Origin: an uncultured Bacteroidales bacterium
GTDB lineage: Bacteria > Bacteroidota > Bacteroidia > Bacteroidales > WCHB1-69
Reading direction: 5' to 3'
Length of the DNA: 64,000 bases
Assembly: GCA_947169105.1 (NCBI GenBank)
Contig: CAMVOL010000002.1
Location: 1 to 64,000, forward strand
Positions 1-7,084 of this stretch are shown here, piece after piece. How positions within the stretch are numbered: the stretch's first letter is position 1; every line of letters starts with the position of its first letter. The position numbers and the translations under genes were made by a program. A model generated the notes under the pieces. The model was not told the origin of the DNA, did not search any database, and was given only the letters and a program-made list of their open reading frames with translations.

Positions 1-1094
1 CGGTTACTGTCGGCAATAGCAGTCATTTATTGACGGGTTTGACGCCCGGCACCAACTACGACGTATATGTGCGGTGTGTGTGCGACGCCGACCTCTTTGG
101 TGAATGGTCTTCGGTGTCTTTCCGTACCGTTAGTGCCCCCACTTTTGGTGATACCAACGCCATCGCGTGTGAAAGTTTCAACTGGTACGGTCAGAACCTT
201 ACCACAAGCGGCGATTATCCGCATCTGTTTGTGAACGGCAATGCTGCCGGCGCTGACAGCACCGTGACATTGCACCTCACTATCAACCAGCCGACAGAAG
301 GTGATACCAACGCTATCGCGTGTGAAAGTTTCAACTGGTACGGTGAAGACCTCACCCAAAGCGGTGATTACCCGCATCTGTTTGTGAACGGCAACGCTGC
401 CGGTTGCGACAGCACTGTGATTTTACACCTCACGATTAACCACGGCACCCACAACTCCACAGACACTACGGTTTGTGACAGTTACGAATGGCACGACAGC
501 ACCTACACCGAGTCGGGCACCTACGTTTTTGAGTACATCAATGAAACCGACTGCCCCAGCGCCGACACGCTGCACCTCACGGTAATCACGATTGACACCC
601 ATATTGAGTTGCACACACAAGTTACAGATGTTGAAAATTATCTATTTGTTTCACAGGAGAACGCTGAATATCAATGGATTGATTGCGAAACAAATGAACC
701 GATTGAAGGCGAGACACAACAGCAATTCACTCCTGAAGTTTCAGGAAGTTACGCTTGTGTCATCACATTAGGTGAATGCATTGACACCACCGAATGTGAG
801 TATGTGTCAGCCGGAGTAGGTATTTCCGAAAACAGCACCACGGACATCACGCTCTACCCGAATCCGACCACGGGCATTGTCACCGTCCAACTGTCCCCTG
901 AAACCTGTAACCTGAACCCTGAAATCCAAATGTTTGATATGTACGGCAGGAAATTGTCTGTTGTAGAGACGTTTCATGAAACGTCTCTACAAACCATGGA
1001 AATCGACCTGTCCCGTTACGCCAACGGCATCTATCTGCTGAAGGTCGTTGACAACGGCAAGGTCATCGCCGTGGGTAAGGTGGTGAAGGAATAG
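1..1094 (+). CDS. T9SS-sorted surface protein, 3' part (5' end outside window)
   Basis: The reading frame is open from base 3, so the start lies upstream of the window; a TTG at position 30 is not a credible start. Visible from N to C: the end of a fibronectin type III-like domain (LTGLTPGTNYDVYV), two nearly identical 51-residue repeats beginning GDTNAIACESFNWYG, a third diverged repeat beginning about residue 142 of the visible part, a linker with paired cysteines, and a C-terminal type IX secretion type A sorting domain (LYPNPTTGIVTVQL ... YANGIYLLKVV). By family knowledge such proteins cross the outer membrane through the Por/T9SS machinery, the tail is cleaved, and the protein becomes surface-attached or released. 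Its binding target is unknown. The sorting domain carries two DNA repeats, a heptamer array and a 32-bp palindrome, that alter its surface loops. Confidence 0.85.
   Translation, partial: VTVGNSSHLLTGLTPGTNYDVYVRCVCDADLFGEWSSVSFRTVSAPTFGDTNAIACESFNWYGQNLTTSGDYPHLFVNGNAAGADSTVTLHLTINQPTEGDTNAIACESFNWYGEDLTQSGDYPHLFVNGNAAGCDSTVILHLTINHGTHNSTDTTVCDSYEWHDSTYTESGTYVFEYINETDCPSADTLHLTVITIDTHIELHTQVTDVENYLFVSQENAEYQWIDCETNEPIEGETQQQFTPEVSGSYACVITLGECIDTTECEYVSAGVGISENSTTDITLYPNPTTGIVTVQLSPETCNLNPEIQMFDMYGRKLSVVETFHETSLQTMEIDLSRYANGIYLLKVVDNGKVIAVGKVVKE
147..452 (+). repeat. Tandem 153-bp coding repeat, two copies
   Basis: Copies at 147-299 and 300-452 each encode 51 residues and are almost identical at DNA level; a third, strongly diverged unit follows to about 599. 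The in-frame length means copy-number change would lengthen or shorten the exposed protein without breaking it. Confidence 0.85.
892..926 (+). repeat. Heptamer array (TGNNNCC type) inside T9SS tail
   Basis: Period-7 units TGTCCCC, TGAAACC, TGTAACC, TGAACCC and a final TGAAATC. They encode the extra residues between the first two strands of the sorting domain. The sister tail ending at 31778 lacks them. The same unit type recurs at 8803, 10251 and 17527. Confidence 0.8.
961..992. repeat. Perfect 32-bp palindrome inside coding sequence
   Basis: The 16-nt arm starting TTGTAGAGACG at 961 is followed at once by its exact reverse complement ending at 992. It is translated as part of the T9SS sorting domain, replacing the TGERT-type loop seen in two sister tails. 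The GTAGAGACG arm matches the intergenic palindrome at 47914. Confidence 0.9.
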
Positions 1095-1102
1095 GGATTG
1101 TA

Positions 1103-1147
1103 GAGGGTGTGTCAAAAGTCGCATGTTGACACACCCTCACATTTTTT
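1103..1147 (+). terminator. Rho-independent terminator after the T9SS gene
   Basis: A perfect 13-bp stem (GAGGGTGTGTCAA paired with its complement at 1126-1138) and a 10-nt loop are followed by ACATTTTTT. It sits 8 bases after the stop codon at 1094. Confidence 0.85.
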
Positions 1148-1190
1148 ATAACAATTTCATTTTCATTTAGGGTAACGACAATTTAGGTTT

Positions 1191-1772
1191 ATGGGAAAAA
1201 TGAAAAAGAAAAATAATCATCCTGGTAAAGCTAGGCTTGGTTCCATTGGAGAAAATTTAGCCGTTGCCATGTTAATGCAACAAGGATGGGATGCTTTTAA
1301 TGCCAATTGTACGATTAAGAATTACAAGTCTATTGATATTGTTTGCCTCAACTCCGACTTAAAGGAAAGCGATGAACTATGGTGGAAACCCAAAACGTCA
1401 CTTATTCAAGTCAAAACAAGTGTACAAACGAATATTCCAGCAGGTTTTTCAATCGAAGAAAGTCTTGACAAGGAGTATTTGGAGAAGATGGTAAAAGGAC
1501 CCTATATTTTTATTTCTGCCAAGCAAAAGACGGTAGGGTACGATTTCCGCTTTTTCATTCTCTCAAGAAATCAATTCATTGAATTGTAGTATCGAGCACA
1601 TGTCTTTTATGATCAATTACATAATGGGCAAGAAGTAAAGTCTGCCCCTTCAGGTTTGTCTATTTCGTGGTTGGAAGGTAATCCGATGTTTTCTCCAAGG
1701 GTTCAAACAGATTTTGGCAATCCCATCAAAGAAACATGTGAAGACAAATGGGAAAACATTTGGGAGGAATGA
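1191..1772 (+). pseudogene. Nuclease-like protein interrupted by an in-frame TAG
   Basis: The ATG at 1191 opens a 132-residue reading frame that stops at TAG 1587-1589. The same frame then continues for 60 protein-like codons (starting YRAHVFYDQLHNGQ) to a TGA at 1770-1772. The N-terminal part has the order G-E-N-L-A, then D in SIDIV, then QVKTS, which resembles the E...D...(E/Q)xK signature of PD-(D/E)XK nuclease-fold proteins such as restriction enzymes. This family guess is from motif spacing only. The gene is richer in AT than its neighbours and lies between a terminator and a structured repeat, so acquisition is plausible. A single-base change such as TTG or CAG to TAG would explain the break; readthrough is the alternative. 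Confidence 0.7.
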
Positions 1773-1785
1773 ATTCATCCTATCT

Positions 1786-2190
1786 TTCTCTTTTCCGCGG
1801 CATCACCCGTGGCCTTCTTCCGTACCTACCGCCTGTGCCGCGGGGAGCGCACGCGCCTTCCCGTACCCCAGATTGCGGCGCGCTTCGCGCGGCCTTATCT
1901 GGGGTTAATAAAATATCACCTCTCCGAGGTGAGAGCAAATAAATCAATACTCACAGAAATACAACGCGTTTCCGAAGTCGCACGCCGCCTTGCGATTTTT
2001 GCCGTTAAGAAATTGTGTCGGTTCGAGCGTGAAGAAACGCGAACTGTCTGAAGCAACGCGAACGGAGAGAGCGGTGCAAGTTTTCGCGTTTTAGCGAGAA
2101 ATGGCCAATTTTAGGTAAAAATCGTGCAGCGGCAAAGCGCATTTCTTTTGGTTCGTTTTCTTTTTGCAATCGAAAAGAAAATGAACAAAT
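1786..2190. repeat. ~400-bp structured intergenic repeat, copy 1
   Basis: This stretch aligns along its length with 45702-46113 in the same orientation. It has several hairpins: CCCCAGAT...ATCTGGGG near 1874, TCACCTC/GAGGTGA near 1917, AACGCGAA/TTCGCGTT around 2060-2090, and a 14-bp terminal hairpin near 2148-2185 built from GTTCGTTTTCTTTT. Two of these hairpins show compensatory changes between the copies. No convincing protein is encoded, so the 1773-2270 gap is essentially this element plus about 80 bases with nothing recognised. Confidence 0.8.
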
Positions 2191-2270
2191 AAGACCACAG
2201 GTATTATTCATTATTAGCAGCTGACAAAGACATAGTACCTTGTTACCAACTATTTTTGGCAACAGTACCT

Positions 2271-2768
2271 TTACAACAATTTCATTGCGATGGCGGCGCA
2301 GGCCTCAGCGTCTGCGAGGGCGTTGTGACGGTTGGTGAGGTCATAACCGCAGTATTTTGCAATCGTCGGAAGTCGGTGATTCTCCACCATCTCGTCCGTC
2401 AGCTGCTGCTGTGAGGCAATCAACGTGCAGTAAAACAGGTATTTGGGATATTTCATCTTGTAGTGGACGAAAGTCTGTTTCAGACAGGTCTCCTCAATGG
2501 TTTTGTCGTGCGCCACCAACGGAAGCCCTTCGATTTTCGGGGCAATCTGTTTCCAGACTTCCGGAAACAGCGGCGACTTTTCCGTCATCTTGCGGTTGAT
2601 GCCGTGCACCCGCGTATAGAACCACGGGTAAATATTTGGGAAAGGTTTTACGAGACTATAAAAGGAGTCCACAATCTGACCGCCCCGCACCACCACCAGA
2701 CCGATGGAGCAGATGCTGGTCTTTTCCTTGTTGGCAAGTTCAAAATCAATGGCTGCAAAATCCTGCAT
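2271..2768 (-). CDS. DnaQ-like 3'-5' exonuclease (DEDDh family)
   Basis: This 165-residue protein is a single exonuclease domain. Motif ExoI is AAIDFELAN near residue 5, ExoII is LVAHDKTIEE about residue 85, and ExoIII is RHNALADAEA near the C-terminus with the His and Asp of the DEDDh type. It resembles the proofreading epsilon subunit of DNA polymerase III but lacks the polymerase-binding tail, so it may be a stand-alone DNA or RNA exonuclease. The ATG at 2768 lies 9 bases after the stop of the small lipoprotein gene, so the two are probably co-transcribed. The family is clear; the substrate is not. Confidence 0.85.
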   Translation of the reverse strand: MQDFAAIDFELANKEKTSICSIGLVVVRGGQIVDSFYSLVKPFPNIYPWFYTRVHGINRKMTEKSPLFPEVWKQIAPKIEGLPLVAHDKTIEETCLKQTFVHYKMKYPKYLFYCTLIASQQQLTDEMVENHRLPTIAKYCGYDLTNRHNALADAEACAAIAMKLL

Positions 2769-2777
2769 TTCAGCAGA

Positions 2778-2999
2778 TTAGTTTTTGCAAATCCACAATT
2801 TGTTGGTGGTGAACATCGTATCTTTGTTCATACGATACTGCTTGTCCAGACATTCGTCGGTGGTCATCTTGCCGTAGCTGTGCGACTCTTCCGCTGCATC
2901 GGTGGAGGGATGGTAACCTGTACACACGCACTCTCTTTTGCAGGAGAAGGAGACCAGCAGAATCAATGAAAGACAAAGGATTACACTAATTTTTTTCAT
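2778..2999 (-). CDS. Small cysteine-rich lipoprotein (SC-x2-ECxCT family)
   Basis: A 73-residue protein with a lipoprotein signal peptide: MKK, a hydrophobic stretch, then VSFSC with Cys20 as the probable lipidation site. The mature part begins KRECVCTG and has two further cysteines (DEC near the middle, WIC at the end). Two paralogs in this window, at 38429 and 39424, share the same N-terminal signature and a mid-protein [DE]C. The ATG at 2999 is chosen because the promoter TATTTTTG at 3025-3032 makes longer starts impossible. Predicted to be membrane-anchored in the envelope; function unknown. Confidence 0.7.
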   Translation of the reverse strand: MKKISVILCLSLILLVSFSCKRECVCTGYHPSTDAAEESHSYGKMTTDECLDKQYRMNKDTMFTTNKLWICKN

Positions 3000-3024
3000 A
3001 AGATTTGTTTTGCAAAACGAGCCG

Positions 3025-3032
3025 CAAAAATA
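3025..3032 (-). promoter_or_regulatory. Promoter -7 box for the small lipoprotein
   Basis: TATTTTTG on the minus strand matches the Bacteroidota -7 consensus TAnnTTTG and lies 26 bases before the ATG at 2999. A clear -33 TTTG was not seen. Confidence 0.6.
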
Positions 3033-3051
3033 CGATAAAAAATTGAAAATC

Positions 3052-3927
3052 CTAATGGTAATGTTCCAACATTGTGATAATGCGATAGACGAGGGTGGCG
3101 GCGAGCACATCCGACACTACATTGTCGGGCTGCGGGCACAGTTCCACCACGTCGAAGCCGACGATGTGCCGGTTCTTCGCCACCTTGTCGAGCAGTCGCA
3201 GCAGCTCGTACCAACTGAGGCCGCCGGGTAGGGGAGTGCCGGTGGCCGGCAGCACCGACGGGTCCAAGCCATCGAGGTCAATGGTGAGATAGACCTCATC
3301 GGTAAGGCGGGCGCAGACACGATCCATCCATTCGGGGTCGGCACCTACGATATGGTGGGCATAGAAGATATTGTCTTTCACGATGTTAGGTTTTTCCTCG
3401 ATGCAGACGTTGCGGATGCCCACCTGCACCACATTGGTTCCCATTTCCTGCGCCCGCCGCATCACGCAGGCGTGGTTGTACGGCGAATGGTGGTACTCGT
3501 CACGGAGGTCGGCGTGGGCATCAATCTGTAGCACCGACAGGTTCGGATAACGTTCCTTGGCGGCGCGGATGGCTCCGACACTCACGGAGTGTTCGCCGCC
3601 CAGCAGCCCCACCGTTTTCCCTTTGTCCATAAACTGGAGGGTGCGGGCGTAAACAGAATTCACCATCGCTTCGGGCGTGGCGAGGTCCAGAACCGGTGTG
3701 TCGGTGAAGATGCCGGCGGTGTAAGCCTCCATTTCGTATATTGTATCGTAAAGTTCCAGACTGTCGGACGCTTCGATGATAGCCTGCGGCCCCTTGTCCG
3801 CGCCCTTCACGAAGGTGCTTGTGCCGTCGTAGGGGACGGGAATCAGGACGTATTTCGCTGTTTCCTCCTGTGCGAACTCTTCCTCCATATCGAGGAAGTA
3901 GGCGGTTTCTTTGGGCATCTTTTTCAT
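3052..3927 (-). CDS. speB: Agmatinase
   Basis: A 291-residue ureohydrolase family enzyme, expected to hydrolyse agmatine to putrescine and urea in the cytoplasm. Metal-binding motifs are GGEHS, DAHADLRDEYHH (DAHxDxxD) and DLDGLDPS (DxDxxDP), as required for the dinuclear Mn site. The ATG at 3927 is preferred over an upstream in-frame TTG because that TTG lies inside the promoter -7 box at 3946-3953. Length fits bacterial agmatinases. The small lipoprotein and exonuclease genes follow on the same strand. No arginine decarboxylase gene is visible nearby. Confidence 0.92.
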   Translation of the reverse strand: MKKMPKETAYFLDMEEEFAQEETAKYVLIPVPYDGTSTFVKGADKGPQAIIEASDSLELYDTIYEMEAYTAGIFTDTPVLDLATPEAMVNSVYARTLQFMDKGKTVGLLGGEHSVSVGAIRAAKERYPNLSVLQIDAHADLRDEYHHSPYNHACVMRRAQEMGTNVVQVGIRNVCIEEKPNIVKDNIFYAHHIVGADPEWMDRVCARLTDEVYLTIDLDGLDPSVLPATGTPLPGGLSWYELLRLLDKVAKNRHIVGFDVVELCPQPDNVVSDVLAATLVYRIITMLEHYH

Positions 3928-3945
3928 AATGTGGATTTTGGGCGG

Positions 3946-3953
3946 CAAAGGTA
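3946..3953 (-). promoter_or_regulatory. Promoter -7 box for speB
   Basis: TACCTTTG on the minus strand, followed by CCGCCC as at several other promoters here, ends about 19 bases before the speB ATG. It decides the start of speB. Confidence 0.7.
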
Positions 3954-4014
3954 CGATTTTTTAGAGGATAAGGAATAGGTATGAAGAGGGCAGTATTTTC
4001 AAGGAAAAGCGGTG

Positions 4015-4045
4015 TTTGTTCGCTTGGCAAAATTTTGTATCTTTG
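4015..4045 (+). promoter_or_regulatory. Promoter of the SpoIIE-STAS-PPTase-NRPS gene run
   Basis: TTTG at 4015-4018, then exactly 19 bases, then TATCTTTG at 4038-4045: a full Bacteroidota -33/-7 promoter. It places transcription start near 4052 and makes the ATG at 4100 the true start of the next gene. Confidence 0.8.
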
Positions 4046-4099
4046 CGGGCTTATTCGGGTTGTGCCCGCAGCTGCGTTTTCTGTCAACAGCACCGATTT

Positions 4100-6175
4100 A
4101 TGAAGGACAATATCAGCAAATACCATTTCGCAAAGAAAGAGCTCGGCAAAATTGCCATCCCCATCGTTATCCTGTTTGTTGTCAGCTTGTCCTACTATCT
4201 TTATATGCGGCACAATACGCTCCGTGGAGCCGAAATAAGGTCGGAAGTCGCCCTGGAAAATGCCGAAAACATGATTCTCGCTCGCTTGGGGAAGATTCAA
4301 ACCGTGGTGAACTCCTTGCAGCCATTAGTGGAATACGCCCTTGAAGACCCTGATGACATGTTCGATATCGCCCGTCACACCATAGAGTCCAGCTCCAGCA
4401 TTATGGGTTCGGGCATTGCTTTCAAGGAGGACTATTACCCCCAAAAGGGACATTGGTACGAAATCTATGTCGGCCATCAGGCAGGTTGTGATACGCTGGT
4501 TGCCAGAGAAGTGGGAGGTCCGGAACACGACTACTTCCAGATGGAGTGGTATCAGTCGGGGCTTGCGGCGGAAAAGGGTGTGTGGAGCAACCCCTACTAT
4601 GACAACGTCGGCGGGATGTCCTACATGATGACTTACGCCGTCCCCATCCATGACGATAACGGCGAGGTGGTGGGCGCCATCGGCGCGGACATCACTGTCG
4701 ACACCCTCGCCAGCATTGTCCGGAGCATCAAGCCCTACCCCCACAGTTTTTGCACGCTGACCGCCGGCGACGGCACCGTCTTGGTGGCACCGACTGCATT
4801 GCCCAAAGGAAGATACAAAGTGTTTACGGAGATTATTGAAGGCAGGAATCTGACATTGACCATCACTGTGCCCTATTCCGACATGTACGGACGGCTGTGG
4901 CGTTCCACCATCTTTTTTGTTTTCGTGGCCCTGACGGGTATTTTGTCGGTATTTTTCATTGCCTACCGTTCCTTACAGAACCTCTGGAAGCTGAACGAGG
5001 TGCGCATCAAGGAGCAGCATATCGAGGACGAGCTGTCCATCGCTCGCGACATCCAACAATCGCTGCTGCCGACGGGCGCATCCGTATCCCCCACCAAGAA
5101 AGTGGATGTGTGCGGGCTGCAGATTCCTGCCAAGTACGTGGGCGGCGACCTTTACGACTACTACGTGCGGGACAACAAGCTGTTTTTCTGTATTGGAGAT
5201 GTTTCCGGCAAGGGGGTGCCCGCCGCCCTGCTGATGGCCATCTCGCACAGTCTGTTCCGCACCTTGTCGGCCCACGATGAGAATCCCGAAAGCATCATGC
5301 AGTCGTTCAACGCCACCATCAGCGACAACAACTCCGACATGATGTTCATCACGATGTTCCTCGGCATCCTCAATATGGAGACGGGCACCGTAAAGTACTG
5401 CAATGCCGGCCACAATCCGCCAATCATCATCCGGAACGGGCAGCCCGAATTCATTGCCACAAAGCCGTCACTGCTGTTGGGGGTCGAACCCAATGCGACC
5501 TACACCTCCCACACGTTGGACCTCGCCCCGGGCGATTCGCTGTTCCTTTACACTGACGGTTTGACGGAGGCGGAAAATGTGCGGAAGGAACTTTTTGGGG
5601 AGGAACGGGCTTTGAACGTTGCCGCCGGTTTCTGCAAGCTCACGGCCGAAGAGCAGGTGAAGCAGATGCGGGAGGCGATGCAGCTTTTTGTGGAAAAGGC
5701 CGAGCAAAGCGACGACCTCACTCTGCTCGTCGTCCGCCGCACAGAAACCGACACCAATGCCACCCTGACCCTGAACAACAACATCAACGAGTTGGATCGG
5801 TTGGAACCGTTCTTGGAGGAGTTCTTCCAACAGAACGGCCTTGCGATGGAGTCTCTTTCCAAAATCGACCTCGCCTTGGAGGAGGCCTTGGCCAACGTCA
5901 TCATGTACGCCTACCCCGAAGGAACGGCAGGCGATGTCACGCTGTCCATGCGGGTAGAAAACAACGCTATCTGTATGGAAATCAGCGATGGGGGTGTGCC
6001 GTTCAACCCGCTGCAACAGCAGGAGGCCGACCTTGATGTTCCGCTGGAGAAACGGAAAATAGGCGGTTTGGGCATCCATCTCATCAAGGAGATTATGGAC
6101 TCGGTGGCGTACGAATACCGTGAGGGAAAGAATTTGCTGAAGTTGGTCCTCACTACAGAAATTAACAATATTTAA
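4100..6175 (+). CDS. Cache-sensor SpoIIE/PP2C phosphatase fused to an RsbW-like HATPase
   Basis: A 691-residue membrane signalling protein. Order: membrane segment about residues 16-35; periplasmic Cache/PDC sensor about 45-265, with the typical NPYYDNVGG and GAIGADITVD strands; second membrane segment about 268-292; SpoIIE-type PP2C phosphatase about 310-545, with metal residues in VGGDLYDYY, GDVSGKGVP, YTDGLTEAEN and SDDLTLL; and a C-terminal anti-sigma-type HATPase about 555-691, with EEALANVI, SDGGVPFNP and GGLGIHLI. Phosphatase and kinase-like domains on one chain suggest both opposing activities of a partner-switching circuit act on the STAS protein encoded 10 bases downstream. The ligand and final output are unknown. 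The ATG at 4100 follows the promoter; an earlier in-frame ATG at 4016 lies inside it. Confidence 0.9.
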   Translation: MKDNISKYHFAKKELGKIAIPIVILFVVSLSYYLYMRHNTLRGAEIRSEVALENAENMILARLGKIQTVVNSLQPLVEYALEDPDDMFDIARHTIESSSSIMGSGIAFKEDYYPQKGHWYEIYVGHQAGCDTLVAREVGGPEHDYFQMEWYQSGLAAEKGVWSNPYYDNVGGMSYMMTYAVPIHDDNGEVVGAIGADITVDTLASIVRSIKPYPHSFCTLTAGDGTVLVAPTALPKGRYKVFTEIIEGRNLTLTITVPYSDMYGRLWRSTIFFVFVALTGILSVFFIAYRSLQNLWKLNEVRIKEQHIEDELSIARDIQQSLLPTGASVSPTKKVDVCGLQIPAKYVGGDLYDYYVRDNKLFFCIGDVSGKGVPAALLMAISHSLFRTLSAHDENPESIMQSFNATISDNNSDMMFITMFLGILNMETGTVKYCNAGHNPPIIIRNGQPEFIATKPSLLLGVEPNATYTSHTLDLAPGDSLFLYTDGLTEAENVRKELFGEERALNVAAGFCKLTAEEQVKQMREAMQLFVEKAEQSDDLTLLVVRRTETDTNATLTLNNNINELDRLEPFLEEFFQQNGLAMESLSKIDLALEEALANVIMYAYPEGTAGDVTLSMRVENNAICMEISDGGVPFNPLQQQEADLDVPLEKRKIGGLGIHLIKEIMDSVAYEYREGKNLLKLVLTTEINNI

Positions 6176-6185
6176 TACTGATTTT

Positions 6186-6491
6186 ATGACTATCAACATT
6201 ACCGAAGAGGGCAACACCATCACCGCCGCATTTGACGGGCGGTTGGATACCGTTGCCGCACAACAGATCAGCGAAACCATCGAGCCGCTGATGCAACATG
6301 CAGACTGCAACATCATCCTTGACTGCGGGAAAATGCCGTTCATCAGTAGTTCGGGTCTTCGTATCTTTTTGAAAATCAGAAAGGAAGTAGCTGCAAAAGG
6401 AGGGAAGATGTATTTAAAGGATGTCTGTCCCGATGTTCAGCAGGTCTTTAAGATGACCAAGTTGGACGACCTGTTCGAGACCATCGGCTAA
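6186..6491 (+). CDS. STAS-domain anti-sigma-factor-antagonist-like protein
   Basis: A 101-residue single STAS domain of the SpoIIAA/RsbV type. The segment FISSSGLRIFL carries the conserved serine that is phosphorylated by the partner kinase and dephosphorylated by the SpoIIE phosphatase in known systems. It lies 10 bases after the SpoIIE-HATPase gene and 2 bases before the PPTase gene, so co-expression is very likely. Bacteroidota lack a classical SigB, so the protein it controls cannot be named; it might act on a sigma factor, an enzyme or a transporter. Confidence 0.9.
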   Translation: MTINITEEGNTITAAFDGRLDTVAAQQISETIEPLMQHADCNIILDCGKMPFISSSGLRIFLKIRKEVAAKGGKMYLKDVCPDVQQVFKMTKLDDLFETIG

Positions 6492-6493
6492 GT

Positions 6494-7054
6494 ATGGTCT
6501 ATCTCAACGGACATACGGACCGGATTGATATTGCGGCGGCATTGGCAAAAGTGTCGGCGCAACGCCGCGAGCAGGCGCTGCGGTACCGCTACGAAAGCGG
6601 CCAGCGTCTCTCTCTTGCGGTCTATCTGCTCCTGATGGAGGGTTTGGAAAAGGAGTACGGCATCTTGGAACCGCCCCTCTTCGACTACACCCCGGAGGGC
6701 AAGCCTTTTCTTCCCCAGCATCCCGGCATTCACTTCAACTTCAGCCACTCCGGCACCGTGGCCCTGTGTGCCCTCAGCGACCGGCCCGTCGGCGCAGACG
6801 TGGAAACCACCCGCAAAATCACCCCTTCGTTGGTCAGCTACACCATGAATGAAAGCGAGGTGGCCATCATCAACGCTTCGGAAAACCCCACGATGCAATT
6901 CCTTCACTTTTGGACACGAAAGGAGGCCCTGCTCAAACTCACAGGCGAAGGCATCCGCAACAATCTGCGGATGGTGCTGGCCGAAGCGGAAAAATACCAA
7001 ATGGAAACCGTTCAAACAGAAAATTATATCTACTCCATTGTGCAATATAAATAG
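6494..7054 (+). CDS. Sfp-type 4'-phosphopantetheinyl transferase
   Basis: A 186-residue enzyme predicted to move the phosphopantetheine arm of CoA onto carrier-protein serines. Family motifs are visible: FNFSHSG, VGADVETTRK (GxDxE metal-binding motif) and FWTRKEALLKLTGEG (WxxKEAxxK). It is somewhat shorter than Sfp but has the complete catalytic core. Sitting 2 bases after the STAS gene and 1.5 kb before the NRPS, it is the obvious activator of the two NRPS carrier domains, though it could also serve the fatty-acid carrier protein. Confidence 0.9.
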   Translation: MVYLNGHTDRIDIAAALAKVSAQRREQALRYRYESGQRLSLAVYLLLMEGLEKEYGILEPPLFDYTPEGKPFLPQHPGIHFNFSHSGTVALCALSDRPVGADVETTRKITPSLVSYTMNESEVAIINASENPTMQFLHFWTRKEALLKLTGEGIRNNLRMVLAEAEKYQMETVQTENYIYSIVQYK

Positions 7055-7084
7055 CTTATTACCAATGGATTAAATTTTTAAATT

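Noticed and set aside
2005..2262. Minus-strand reading frame in structured repeat copy 1, with a similar one at 45926-46216 (shared RFSLKRENLHRSLRSRCF)
   Set aside because: Most differences between the copies change the amino acid, there is no promoter or ribosome site, and the bases are explained by conserved hairpins.
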